The notes under the pieces were generated by a model that was given only the letters and a program-made list of their open reading frames with translations, had not been told where the DNA came from and searched no databases. This document shows, one piece after another, positions 10,557-19,763 of a stretch of DNA of 64,000 nucleotides. The stretch is from positions 1 through 64,000 of the forward strand of contig NZ_RJSE01000002.1 in assembly GCF_003725695.1 (NCBI RefSeq), in the 5' to 3' direction. The translations under genes were made by a program, and so were the position numbers. Every line of letters starts with the position of its first letter. Position 1 is the first letter of the stretch. The DNA comes from Nocardioides marmoriginsengisoli. Lineage in GTDB: Bacteria; Actinomycetota; Actinomycetes; Propionibacteriales; Nocardioidaceae.

Positions 10557-11812
10557 CGACCACGGACGCCCCGCGCCGGCAGGCGGTCCTCGACCGGGCC
10601 CAGGCCGAGGGCCGGCTGCCGTCCGTCGTCGGCGCGCTCAGCCACGCAGGTGAGCTCACCTGGCACGGCGTGGCCGGGGACGCCGGCGCGGTCGACGCGC
10701 AGTACCGGATCGGCTCGATCACCAAGACGCTGACCGCGGTGCTGGTGCTCCAGTGCCGCGACGACGGCCTGCTCGACCTGGACGATCCGCTGTCCCGGCA
10801 CCTTCCGGGGAGCGGGTACGGCGCGGCGACGATCCGCACGCTGCTCGGCCACGCCTCGGGGATGCAGGCCGAACCGGTCGGGCCGTGGTGGGAGCGCTCG
10901 CCGGGTGTCGACCTGCCGGCCCTGCTCGCCGCGAACGACGGCAGCGGCCAGGTCCTCCCGGCCGGGGTGGCGTTCCACTACAGCAACCTGGCGTTCGCGC
11001 TCCTGGGCGAGGTCGTCAGCCGGTGCCGCGGTGCGTCCTGGACGGATCTCGTCCAGGACCGGCTGCTCACGCCGCTGGGCATGTCCAGGACGGGCTACCA
11101 GCCGACCGGTGAGCACGCCCAGGGCTACAGCGTCGGCCACTTCGCCGGCACCCTCACCCGGGAACCGCACGAGGACACCGGAGCGATGGCGCCGGCCGGA
11201 CAGCTGTGGAGCACGCTCGCCGACCTCGCCCGCTGGGTCGACTTCCTGGCGGTTGGACACCCGGAGATCCTGAGCGCGGCGACGCTGACCGAGATGAGCG
11301 AACCGGCGCCGTTCCCGGAGTACGGGCTCGGCCTGCGACGCCTGGCCGCAGGCGGCCGGCTGCTGATCGGGCACACCGGCTCGATGCCCGGGTTCCAGGC
11401 CTGCGCGTTCGTCGACCGCGGGACCCGCGAGGGCGGGATCGTGCTGGCGAACGCCACCACCGGCCTGCGCTCGGACCAGATCGCGCTCGATCTTCTCGCC
11501 GGCCAGGACCCGTACGACGGGGAGCGCTGGAGCCCGTCGTACGAGGTCCCCGAGCGGGCCCGGGAGCTGCTCGGACTCTGGTTCTGGGGCAACACCGCGC
11601 ACGAGCTCCGCTGGACGAACCAGCAGCTCGAGCTGCGCACCCTGCAACCGGCCGAGCTCTCCGACAGGTTCGTGATCGAGCCGGACCGGATCCGCGGCGT
11701 CGAGGGCTACCTGCTGGGGGAGACCCTGCAGGTACGACGTGCGGGCGACGGGTCCGTCGACTCCTGGGAGTGCGCGACCTTCCGCTTCACCCGCACGCCG
11801 TACGACGCCTAG
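10529..11812 (+). CDS. Serine hydrolase of the beta-lactamase / penicillin-binding fold
   Basis: About 427 aa. Motifs: SITK (SxxK nucleophile), YSN (YxN) and HTGSMPG (HxG), with the family's 'LGHASGMQ'. A small C-terminal beta domain follows (about residues 320-427). No signal peptide, so probably cytoplasmic esterase or peptidase rather than a secreted beta-lactamase. The start is uncertain: a GTG at 10529 overlaps gcvP by 28 bp, or a CTG at 10553 overlaps the gcvP stop as CTGA. The stop lies in CTAG, shared with the convergent tldE stop. Confidence 0.8.
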
Positions 11813-13188
11813 AGGGCCTGCGACACCGAGCTCATGTTGAAGTCCGGCACCCGGAGTGCCGGCGTCGCCGTCCGCGAGAAGTAGTCGTCGCCCCACTCGC
11901 GGGAGAAGCTCGGCACGGTCGCCGAGGCCGCGGTGAACCGGCGCAGCAGCTCAACGGGGCTCTCGTTGAAGCGGAAGTTGTTCACCGCGCCGGTGATCTC
12001 GCCGCCCTGCACCCGATAGACCCCGTCGCGGGTCAGCCCGGTGAGCAGCAGCGTCTGGGGATCGACCTCCCGGATGTACCAGAGGCAGGTCAGCAGCAGT
12101 CCGTCGTCCATGCCGGCGACCAGGTCGAGCGTCGAGCCGTCCCCGCCGGTGACGTCCAGGACCAGGTTGTCGATGCTCGGCGTCGTGGGCTGTCCGGTGA
12201 GCCCGGCCGTCTGCCGGGTCTGGATCAGCGAGGTGAGGACGCCGTCCTTGATCCACGGGGTCGAGCCCAGGGCGATCCCGTTGTCGTAGACGCTGCTCTC
12301 GTTCGAGGACCCGCTGGCGACGACGAACGGCGCGCACTCCAGGCCGGCGCGGGCCGGGTCGGAGGAGAGGTTCACCGCCGGGGCGACGATCGTCTCGCCG
12401 ATCCGGGTACCGCCGCCCGGACGCGAGTAGACCGACTGGCCCTCGTGCGCGACCCGGGCTCCGGCGCTCCAGTAGACGTCGATCATCAGGTCCGCCACCG
12501 CGGTCGGCGGCAGAACCGTGTCGTACCGTCCTGCCGGCAGGTCGAACCGCCGGGCACCCCACCCGAGCCGGGTGGTCAGCTCGGCGGCCATCGACCGGGC
12601 GGAGACGTCGCTGAAGTCGCGGGTCGCGCCACCCACCCAGGCGCTGTTGGTCAGGTCGGCGGTCTTGCCGGTGCAGCCGTAGTGACCGGTCGGCTGGACG
12701 TGCCGCAGCCGCAGGCCGGTGCTGGAACCGAGGTACGTCGTGGTGACGTCGTGGCTGACGAACCCGTAGAGGATCCGGCTCTCCGCCTCGGCCTGGTCGA
12801 ACGCATCACCGAGCTCGCCGGCGAAGTCCCGGAAGACCTCGATCGACGTCGACTCCGCGGCTGCCTCCCAGTCGGCGGACACCTGGTCGGCGAGCAGGTC
12901 CGCACGGTCCTCGGCCGCGTCGGCGACACGGGCGGCTGCGTCGGCCTGCTCGACCAGCGCGGTGACCTGCTCGGGCGAGGCCGCGGTCCCGCTCACCGAG
13001 GCGTTCGCGGCGCCCTGGAACGCGATCACCGTGACGCCGACGCCGTGCATGACGCCGTTCGTGGTCAGGGTGTTGTTGGCCCACCGGAGGTTCGTCGTCG
13101 TCGAGTCCTGGACGATCACGACGCAGGCGTCCGAGGTCGACTTCGCCAGGCCGTGCTCGACCAGCTGGTACGGGCGGACGGTCGCCAT
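11809..13188 (-). CDS. TldD/PmbA family protein, E subunit type
   Basis: 459 aa. It starts on an ATGA overlap with the upstream tldD-like gene and lacks the HExxxH motif, as expected for the partner subunit. Recognisable stretches are '[16 protein letters not shown]', '[24 protein letters not shown]' and '[29 protein letters not shown]' (family C-terminal domain). With its partner it forms the TldD/E metalloprotease that degrades unfolded or ribosomally made peptides inside a closed cavity. No peptide precursor gene is nearby. Confidence 0.9.
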   Translation of the reverse strand: MATVRPYQLVEHGLAKSTSDACVVIVQDSTTTNLRWANNTLTTNGVMHGVGVTVIAFQGAANASVSGTAASPEQVTALVEQADAAARVADAAEDRADLLADQVSADWEAAAESTSIEVFRDFAGELGDAFDQAEAESRILYGFVSHDVTTTYLGSSTGLRLRHVQPTGHYGCTGKTADLTNSAWVGGATRDFSDVSARSMAAELTTRLGWGARRFDLPAGRYDTVLPPTAVADLMIDVYWSAGARVAHEGQSVYSRPGGGTRIGETIVAPAVNLSSDPARAGLECAPFVVASGSSNESSVYDNGIALGSTPWIKDGVLTSLIQTRQTAGLTGQPTTPSIDNLVLDVTGGDGSTLDLVAGMDDGLLLTCLWYIREVDPQTLLLTGLTRDGVYRVQGGEITGAVNNFRFNESPVELLRRFTAASATVPSFSREWGDDYFSRTATPALRVPDFNMSSVSQAL

Positions 13189-14717
13189 CAGAGCTCCTCT
13201 CCTTCGGTGGCTTCCTGGGTCACGTTGAGGACCCGGATGTCGCGGAACAGCGCGCTGGGACAGCCGTGGGAGACGGCAGCGACCTGTCCCGGCTGGGCCT
13301 TGCCGCAGTTGAACGCCCCGCCGAGCACGTACGTCTCGGGTCCGCCGACCGCGCTCATCGAGTTCCAGAAGTCGGTGGTCGTCGCCTGGTAGGCCACGTC
13401 GCGGAGCTGACCGGCGAGCCGGCCGTTCTCGATCGCGTAGAAGCGCTGGCCGGTGAACTGGAAGTTGAACCGTTGCATGTCGATCGACCAGGACTTGTCG
13501 CCGACGATGTAGATGCCGCGCTCGACCTGGCTGATCAGGCCGTCCGTGTCCGGGCCGTCCGGATCGGGTTGCAAGGACACGTTGGCCATCCGCTGGATCG
13601 GGATGTGCCCGGGGGAGTCCGCGTAGGCGCAGCCGTTGGAGCGGCCGCCGTTCAAGGACCCGAAGTTGTGGGCCATCGGCCGGTCGAGCTGGTAGCCGAC
13701 GAGGACCCCGTCCCGGACGATGTCCCAGCTCTGTCCGGCGACGCCTTCGTCGTCGTACCCGACGGTGGCAAGGCCGTGCGGCGTGGTCCGGTCACCGGTG
13801 ACGTGCATGATCGGGGAGCCGTACTGGAGCCGGTCGAGGTTGTCCGGGGTCGCGAACGAGGTGCCGGCGTAGTTCGCCTCGTAGCCGAGGGCCCGGTCCA
13901 GCTCGGTGGCGTGCCCGATCGACTCGTGGATGGTCAGCCAGAGGTTGGAGGGGTCGATCACCAGGTCGTAGGTGCCGGCCCGGACGCTGGGCGCGGCCAG
14001 CTTCTCCGCCAGCAGGCCCGGCAGCTGGTCCAGCTCGGCGTCGAAGTCGTAGCTCCCGTCGACGAGGTACTCCCAGCCCCGGGCGACCGGGGGAGCGATC
14101 GAGGCCATCGAGTCGAACTTGTCCCCGAGGGAACCGTGCGCCTCGACGCTCGGCATCAGCCGGACCCGCTGCTGGGTGGTCGTGGTGCCGTTCAGGTCCG
14201 CGTAGAACTTGTTCTCCTGGACCTGCTGGAGGCTGGCGCTCGCGTGCTCGACCGCGTCGGAGCGCAGCAGCCGGGAGGTCCAGTCGCAGAGCAGCCGGGT
14301 CTTGTCGGCGAGCGGCACCTCGAACGGGTTGGTGACGTACTCCGAGGACCAGACCGCGTCGGGGTAGATCGGTTCCGGGGCCAGCGCGATCGGGGTCCGG
14401 GTCATCTCGGCGGCGACCAGCGCGACGTTGACTGCCTGCTCGGTCACCGTGACGGCCTCCGACGCGCTGAGCAGGACGCCGGAGGCGAACCCCCACGCAC
14501 CGCGGTGGATCACCCGGACGGCGAACCCGAGGTCCTCGGCGTCCTCGGCCCCCTGGAGCAGGCCGTCGCGCACCGAGAAGTGCTGGTACCGGACGCGCTC
14601 GAACCGGAAGTCCGCGTGGGTGACTCCGAGGTCACGAGCACGGGAGAGCGCGGCTTCGGCCAGGCGGCGGTACGGGAGGGCGGTGAAGGTCGGGTCAATG
14701 CGATCGGCGTCGGCCAT
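13188..14717 (-). CDS. tldD: TldD family metallopeptidase, catalytic subunit
   Basis: 509 aa. The zinc site HESIGHATELD (HExxxH, about residue 263) lies in 'NLWLTIHESIGH'; downstream 'GVAGQSWDIVRDGVLVGYQLDRP' and 'SNGCAYADSPGHIPIQRM' are family hallmarks. Heads a two-gene operon with the E-type subunit. The ATG is 7 nt after TAGGGT and has no ribosome site, so it is read as leaderless. Confidence 0.93.
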   Translation of the reverse strand: MADADRIDPTFTALPYRRLAEAALSRARDLGVTHADFRFERVRYQHFSVRDGLLQGAEDAEDLGFAVRVIHRGAWGFASGVLLSASEAVTVTEQAVNVALVAAEMTRTPIALAPEPIYPDAVWSSEYVTNPFEVPLADKTRLLCDWTSRLLRSDAVEHASASLQQVQENKFYADLNGTTTTQQRVRLMPSVEAHGSLGDKFDSMASIAPPVARGWEYLVDGSYDFDAELDQLPGLLAEKLAAPSVRAGTYDLVIDPSNLWLTIHESIGHATELDRALGYEANYAGTSFATPDNLDRLQYGSPIMHVTGDRTTPHGLATVGYDDEGVAGQSWDIVRDGVLVGYQLDRPMAHNFGSLNGGRSNGCAYADSPGHIPIQRMANVSLQPDPDGPDTDGLISQVERGIYIVGDKSWSIDMQRFNFQFTGQRFYAIENGRLAGQLRDVAYQATTTDFWNSMSAVGGPETYVLGGAFNCGKAQPGQVAAVSHGCPSALFRDIRVLNVTQEATEGEEL

Positions 14718-14724
14718 GCGATCG

Positions 14725-14730
14725 ACCCTA
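14725..14730 (-). promoter_or_regulatory. -10 element TAGGGT, leaderless promoter of tldD
   Basis: On the minus strand TAGGGT ends 7 nt before the ATG at 14717. It lies just outside the sbcC stop (14742). Confidence 0.55.
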
Positions 14731-14741
14731 TCCAGCCGGCC

Positions 14742-17738
14742 TCACATCGTCGTGAAGGCTGTCCGGACGGTCGATCCGTTCCGGGCCTTGGTCACCTCGA
14801 GCTGGGTGGTGATACGGCTGCGCAGTTCCGGCACGTGGCTGACCAGTCCCACGACCCGGCCGCCGTCGCGCAGGCTGTCGAGCGTGTCCATCACGTCCTC
14901 GAGGGTGTCCGCGTCGAGTGATCCGAAGCCCTCGTCGATGAACAGGGTGTCGATATCGGCACCGCCGGCCTCGTGCGCGACGGTGTCGGCCAACCCCAGG
15001 GCGAGCGCGAGGGAGACCACGAAGGTCTCGCCGCCGGACAGCGTCGCGGGGTCGCGCTGGACACCGTTCCAGTCGTCGCGGACCCGGAGGCTGAGACCTC
15101 CCCGCTGCTCGCCGTACGCCCGGTCCTCGGAGTGCTCCAGGGCGTAGCGCTGGTCGGTCATCCGGGCCAGGCGCTCGTTGGCCGCCGCCACCACCTGGCG
15201 CAGGCGCTCCGCGAGCACGTACGCCGCCAGCCGCATCCGGAGCGGGTTGTCCAGGCTCTTGCCCTCGACCAGCGCGGCGAGCTCGGCCACCGTACGGTGC
15301 CGCTCGCGCAGCGGCGCCCAGGCGGCAAGCTGTCGATCCAGCTGCTCCACCAGCGCAGCGACGCGTTCCTGGCGCGCGAGCGCGGCATCGTGCGCGGAGG
15401 TCGCCGCGCGGGCCGCGTCGTCCGCTTGTCGTGCCACCGCCGCCAACCCCACGAGGTCGGGTTCGGCGACGGCCAGCGCGGCGACCACCTCGGGGTCCGA
15501 CGTGGTCAGGGTGGCCGCATGGGCACGCAGCTCGGCGTCCCGGACCTCCTCGCTCACGACGGTCGCGGTCGTGTCGTCGAGCAGTGCCGCCGCAGCCGCG
15601 TCGACGTCCGCGAACCCAGCGCGGGACGCTGCTGTGCGCAGGTCCTGATCTGCGCGGTGGGCGCTCGTTGCGGTCCGGGAGGCCGTCTCGAGGACGCCCA
15701 GGGCCGAGTCGAGCAGGGCGGCTCGGCGGGCACGCAGTCCGATCAGGTCGGCGAGCTCCAGGTCCGGGCTCTCGCCGGGTCCGGCGCCGGGGACCTCCTG
15801 CAGCGCCGCGCGCTCGCTGTGGACCGCAGCGGCGAGCTCCTGGGTCTGGTCGATCTCGGCGTTGAGCGCGGCCCGCTCGAGGAGTGCCGCCGTGCGGGCC
15901 GCTTCAGCGGCGACGAGCCGTTCCCGGCACTCATGCTCGCGGGTCACCAGGACGTCGAGCGCCGCCACCAGCGGCTCCAAGCGCTCCACGTCGAGCTGCG
16001 CCAGGTCCGCACGCGCCGGGAGGCCGGCCCGGTCGACGCCGGCGAGCTGCTCCTCGAGACGGATCAGCTCGCCTTCGAGCGTGGCCAGACCTACCTTGCG
16101 GGCCTGGACCTCGAAGGCGGCGTCCTCGCTGCTCCTGCGGGCCTCGTCCTCGTCGGCGCGCCCCACGGCGCTCTGCGGCTGGACCGCCGGAGCCGGGTGC
16201 TCGGCGCTCCCGCAGACCGGGCAGGAGCAGCCGCTGGCCAGCTGACCGGCGAGCTCACCGGCCATCCCGTTGATCCGGGTCTCGCGGACGTCCAGGTAGT
16301 GCTCCTTGGCGGTCTGGGCCGCGTCGGTCGCGGTCAGGACGTCGGTCCGGGCGGCCACCAGCTCCAGGGTGACGACCTCTGCTCGTTCCGCGACCTTGAT
16401 CAGCTGGTCCCAGCGCGCCACCGCAGCGAGTGCCTGGGGGAGTCGGGCCGCGGCGTCCCGGGCTTCCTGGACGGCCGCTGCGGCCTCGGCGATGACCGCC
16501 GGTTGCGCAGCGATGGTCAGGTCGAGCTCGGCGACACTCGTCTCCAGTGCCTGGAGCGCGGTGCGCCCGGTGGCGAGGCGCGCGACCGCCTGCCGGTAGG
16601 TCTCGGCCCGCGGCTCGAACGCAACAGCGAGGGTGTGCGCCGCGCGCGCGTCCCTGGCCGCACCGGGGAGCTGCTCAGCGAGCTCGTCGGCACTAGCCTC
16701 CAGGAGCTCGGTGAGCCCGCGGCAGGTCGCCACCCACTCGTCCTGAGCCGTGGCTGCGTCGGCGACGGCGGCTGCCCGTCCAGCGACCAGGCCGGAGAGC
16801 GGGAGCGCCAGCTGGTGGGCACGGAGTTGCTCCCGGCGTCGGGCGAGCACGGGTTCCTGCTCGGCGAGCGCGTCGAGGTCCGCCCGTGCGGCGGCGCCGC
16901 GGGTCCGGCGCTCCCAGGTGAGCCGCCCGGCGAGGAGGCCCTGCTGGGCACCGGCGAGGACGCGATCCGCGGCGATCACCTGCTGCTCGCTCGTCACCGC
17001 GGCCGCGGCGGTGCTCGCGCTGACCTCCTCGATCCAGCGGCGGAGGTCGTCGGTATCGGCGGGACGATCCAGGGCCGATGCCTCGTGGAGCCGGTGCACC
17101 GTCTCGGCGACCACCGCCTCGGCTGCCTCGGCAGCCCGCCGGGTCTCGGTACGACGCTCCACGAGCCAGTGCTCGACCCGCTCGAACCGATCGGTCCGGA
17201 AGAGCTGCTGGAGCACCGCGTGCCGCTCGGCGGAGGTCGCCCGCAGGAAGGCCTGAAACCGGCCCTGCGGCAGCATCGCCACCTGGGTGAACTGGGTGCT
17301 GGTCATCCCGAGCAGCCGGGTCACGAAGAGACCGGCGTCGTCGAGACGGTTGGTCAGGGTGGTCCAGGTGCCGTCCGTGAGCTCCTCGACCAGGACGTGG
17401 GCCTGCACCTTCGTCTCACCGTGGCCGCGCAGCTTCGGCCGCGTCCACGAGGGCGAGCGGGTGAACACGAGCTGACGCTCGCCGACGCTGAACCGCAGCC
17501 GGACCGACGGCGGCGTCTGCGGGGAGGCGTGGTCGCTGCGCAGGTGCTTGGCGCCGGCGCGATCGCCGGGGACGACGCCGTACAGGGCGAAGCAGACGGC
17601 GTCGAGCACGCTGGTCTTGCCGGACCCGGTCGCTCCGGTGAGCAGGAAGAGTCCGCTCGCCGAGAGCTCGTCGAAGTCGACCTCCACGGTGGAGGCGAAC
17701 GGTCCGAACGCGGTGACCTGCAGCTCGTGGAGGCGCAT
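14742..17738 (-). CDS. sbcC: SbcC exonuclease subunit (Rad50-like SMC ATPase)
   Basis: 998 aa. Begins MRLHELQVTAFGPF on an ATGA overlap with sbcD; a longer frame upstream is only the shadow of sbcD. Walker A is GATGSGKT (about residue 36). Long coiled coils flank a zinc-hook CSCPVCG near the middle. The signature LSGGETF and Walker B TLFIDEGFGSLD sit at the C-terminus. With SbcD it forms the ATP-dependent nuclease that cleaves hairpins and DNA ends. Confidence 0.95.
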   Translation of the reverse strand: MRLHELQVTAFGPFASTVEVDFDELSASGLFLLTGATGSGKTSVLDAVCFALYGVVPGDRAGAKHLRSDHASPQTPPSVRLRFSVGERQLVFTRSPSWTRPKLRGHGETKVQAHVLVEELTDGTWTTLTNRLDDAGLFVTRLLGMTSTQFTQVAMLPQGRFQAFLRATSAERHAVLQQLFRTDRFERVEHWLVERRTETRRAAEAAEAVVAETVHRLHEASALDRPADTDDLRRWIEEVSASTAAAAVTSEQQVIAADRVLAGAQQGLLAGRLTWERRTRGAAARADLDALAEQEPVLARRREQLRAHQLALPLSGLVAGRAAAVADAATAQDEWVATCRGLTELLEASADELAEQLPGAARDARAAHTLAVAFEPRAETYRQAVARLATGRTALQALETSVAELDLTIAAQPAVIAEAAAAVQEARDAAARLPQALAAVARWDQLIKVAERAEVVTLELVAARTDVLTATDAAQTAKEHYLDVRETRINGMAGELAGQLASGCSCPVCGSAEHPAPAVQPQSAVGRADEDEARRSSEDAAFEVQARKVGLATLEGELIRLEEQLAGVDRAGLPARADLAQLDVERLEPLVAALDVLVTREHECRERLVAAEAARTAALLERAALNAEIDQTQELAAAVHSERAALQEVPGAGPGESPDLELADLIGLRARRAALLDSALGVLETASRTATSAHRADQDLRTAASRAGFADVDAAAAALLDDTTATVVSEEVRDAELRAHAATLTTSDPEVVAALAVAEPDLVGLAAVARQADDAARAATSAHDAALARQERVAALVEQLDRQLAAWAPLRERHRTVAELAALVEGKSLDNPLRMRLAAYVLAERLRQVVAAANERLARMTDQRYALEHSEDRAYGEQRGGLSLRVRDDWNGVQRDPATLSGGETFVVSLALALGLADTVAHEAGGADIDTLFIDEGFGSLDADTLEDVMDTLDSLRDGGRVVGLVSHVPELRSRITTQLEVTKARNGSTVRTAFTTM

Positions 17739-18895
17739 CAGGCACCCACCACGACATCGACCTCGGGGTCGCGGGCGGCGCACTCGCAGGCGTCGCGGAG
17801 CAGGTCGCTCTCCTCGTCGGTGGCCGGCTCGGACCGCATCGCCGCGACGAACTGCAGGGCGACCTCGTGGTCGGTGCGACCCTCCAGCAGGGTGCGTGCG
17901 GCCCGCTCGCGCTCGCCGGCCGGCGCGAACTGCAGCGCGATCGCGTGCGGGAAGCGGGCCTGCAAGCGGATCATCGCCTGGACCGGTCGCACCGGGTCGG
18001 TCAGGGTGGCCTGGACCCAGGAGTCCTCGTGGTCGGCGTACCGCGGGTCGTGCAGGAGCTCGTCGATGGTGCCGGTCAGCCGCGCCAGGCGGCGGGGAAC
18101 GGGCGCCTCGATGAACGAGGCGGCCGTGATCCCGTCGGCGCCGAGGTCGATCAGCCAGCACCCCTTGACGTGAGCAGCCTCGGAGAACGAGTAGGCGAGC
18201 GGCGACCCGGAGTAGCGGATCGACTCGGTCAGCGTGTGCCGCCCGTGCAGGTGGCCGAGCGCGACGTAGTCGATCCCGTCGAAGGTGCCGGTGGGCACGG
18301 CCGAGACGCCACCGACGGCGATGTCGCGCTCGCTGTCGCTGGCGCTGCCGCCGATCACGAAGGCATGGGCCAGCACGACCGATCGGGTGCCGTCGGGGCG
18401 CGCGGCGAAGTCGGCCCGGATCAGGTCCATCGCCGCGGACAGCGCTGCGTGGTGAGATCGAGCGGGCAGGTCCCAGGCGCGCTTGACCTGGTCGGGCTCG
18501 AGGTACGGGATGCCGTACACGGCGACCTGGCCGTGCTCGTCCGGGATCAGGACCGGCTCGGCGATCCGATCGAGGTGGGTGCGCAGGTGGAAGCCGGCCG
18601 CGTCGGCCAGCCGGGCGTTGAAGCCGAGACGCTGGGCGGAATCGTGGTTGCCGCTGGTGAGGACGACCCGGGCGCGGGACGCGGCGAGCCGGGTGAACGC
18701 GTCGTCCGCGAGCGCGACGGCGTCGACCGGTGGCAGCGCGCGGTCGTAGACGTCCCCGGCGACGACGACCAGGTCGACCTGCTCGCGCTCGACGACCTCG
18801 AGCAGGTGGTCGACGAAATCGGCCTGGTGGGTGAGCATCCCCTGACCGTGGAACTGCCGTCCCAGGTGCCAGTCGGAGGTATGGAGGATGCGCAC
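17738..18895 (-). CDS. sbcD: SbcD exonuclease subunit (Mre11-like)
   Basis: 385 aa. Metallophosphoesterase motifs: TSDWHLG (I), VVAGDVYD (II), SGNHDS (III), and GHLHGRH near residue 215. The start GTG (MRILHTSD) is 6 nt after TAGCGT on the minus strand, with no ribosome site. Heads the sbcDC operon. Confidence 0.95.
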   Translation of the reverse strand: MRILHTSDWHLGRQFHGQGMLTHQADFVDHLLEVVEREQVDLVVVAGDVYDRALPPVDAVALADDAFTRLAASRARVVLTSGNHDSAQRLGFNARLADAAGFHLRTHLDRIAEPVLIPDEHGQVAVYGIPYLEPDQVKRAWDLPARSHHAALSAAMDLIRADFAARPDGTRSVVLAHAFVIGGSASDSERDIAVGGVSAVPTGTFDGIDYVALGHLHGRHTLTESIRYSGSPLAYSFSEAAHVKGCWLIDLGADGITAASFIEAPVPRRLARLTGTIDELLHDPRYADHEDSWVQATLTDPVRPVQAMIRLQARFPHAIALQFAPAGERERAARTLLEGRTDHEVALQFVAAMRSEPATDEESDLLRDACECAARDPEVDVVVGA

Positions 18896-18901
18896 GTCCC
18901 C

Positions 18902-18907
18902 ACGCTA
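18902..18907 (-). promoter_or_regulatory. -10 element TAGCGT, leaderless promoter of sbcDC
   Basis: TAGCGT on the minus strand ends 6 nt before the GTG at 18895. Confidence 0.55.
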
Positions 18908-18932
18908 GGAGAGGGGCCCGACAAACCCCGGC

Positions 18933-19763
18933 TCACACGCCGAATCGATCGCTTCCGGCGTAGATGACGCACCGTTCCGGGCGGGTGAACCCGGCCAGTC
19001 CGATGCCGGCCTCGGCAGCCAGCCCGACCGCCAGCGAGGACGGAGCCCCGACGGCCACGACAGCGGCGACGCCCGCTGCGGCGGCCTTGTGCACGAGTTC
19101 GAAGCCGACCCGCCCGGAGAGCACCAGGATCGGGGCGACCGGCATCCGTCCGAGTACCCCGGCCCCGATCACCTTGTCGACCGCGTTGTGCCGGCCGACG
19201 TCCTCGCGGACCGCCTGCGGCACGCCGTCGAGGTCGAAGAGCCCGGCGGCGTGCAACCCGCCGGTGCGGGCGAACCCGGGCTGCCCCTGCTCCAGCAGTG
19301 CCGGCAGGCTGCGGACCAGGTCCAGCGGTACGACGACGCCGCTCGTCGGAGCCGGCACCGACCGGAGCGCCTCGTCGATCGAGGTGGTGCCGCAGACGCC
19401 GCAGGCCGAGTTCATCAACCGCGGCTGCGGCAGGTACGCCGGGGGAGCGGTCGCCTCGACGGTGACCACGTTGAACTCCTCGTCGGGGGCCAGGTCCTCG
19501 TCGGTGCAGTACCGGACCGCAGCGACCTGCTCGCGTCCGAGGATCTGCTCGCCGACGAGCCAGCCGGCCGCGAGCTCGAAGTCGTGACCCGGCGTCCGCA
19601 TCGTGACGACCACCCGCTGAGCAGGCGAACCCGGCCAGGCCAGCCGGATCTCCAGGGGCTCCTCGGTGGCGAGCCGGTCCTCGTGCCGGAGGATCTCAGT
19701 GCCGCGCACCTCGATGACGTCGGTGCGGACCGTCGGGCCCGGGCGGCGGGTCTTCGCGGTCAC
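18933..19763 (-). CDS. fdhD: Formate dehydrogenase accessory sulfurtransferase FdhD
   Basis: 276 aa. The sulfur-carrying CxxC is in SACGVCGTTS; 'REDVGRHNAVDKVIG' and 'VLSGRVGFELVHKAA' bind bis-MGD. FdhD moves sulfur from a cysteine desulfurase to the molybdenum cofactor of formate dehydrogenase-type enzymes. The GTG start overlaps the pepN stop as GTGA, an unexpected partner. No formate dehydrogenase gene is in the window. Confidence 0.95.
   Translation of the reverse strand: MTAKTRRPGPTVRTDVIEVRGTEILRHEDRLATEEPLEIRLAWPGSPAQRVVVTMRTPGHDFELAAGWLVGEQILGREQVAAVRYCTDEDLAPDEEFNVVTVEATAPPAYLPQPRLMNSACGVCGTTSIDEALRSVPAPTSGVVVPLDLVRSLPALLEQGQPGFARTGGLHAAGLFDLDGVPQAVREDVGRHNAVDKVIGAGVLGRMPVAPILVLSGRVGFELVHKAAAAGVAAVVAVGAPSSLAVGLAAEAGIGLAGFTRPERCVIYAGSDRFGV

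Noticed and set aside
14973-18173. 1066-codon plus-strand open frame
   Set aside because: It is the antisense of sbcCD, which carry complete motifs. Composition is that of a shadow frame.
14742-18895. SbcCD as part of a phage-defence island
   Set aside because: Both genes are ordinary housekeeping sbcDC with standard operon structure; no defence partner is adjacent.
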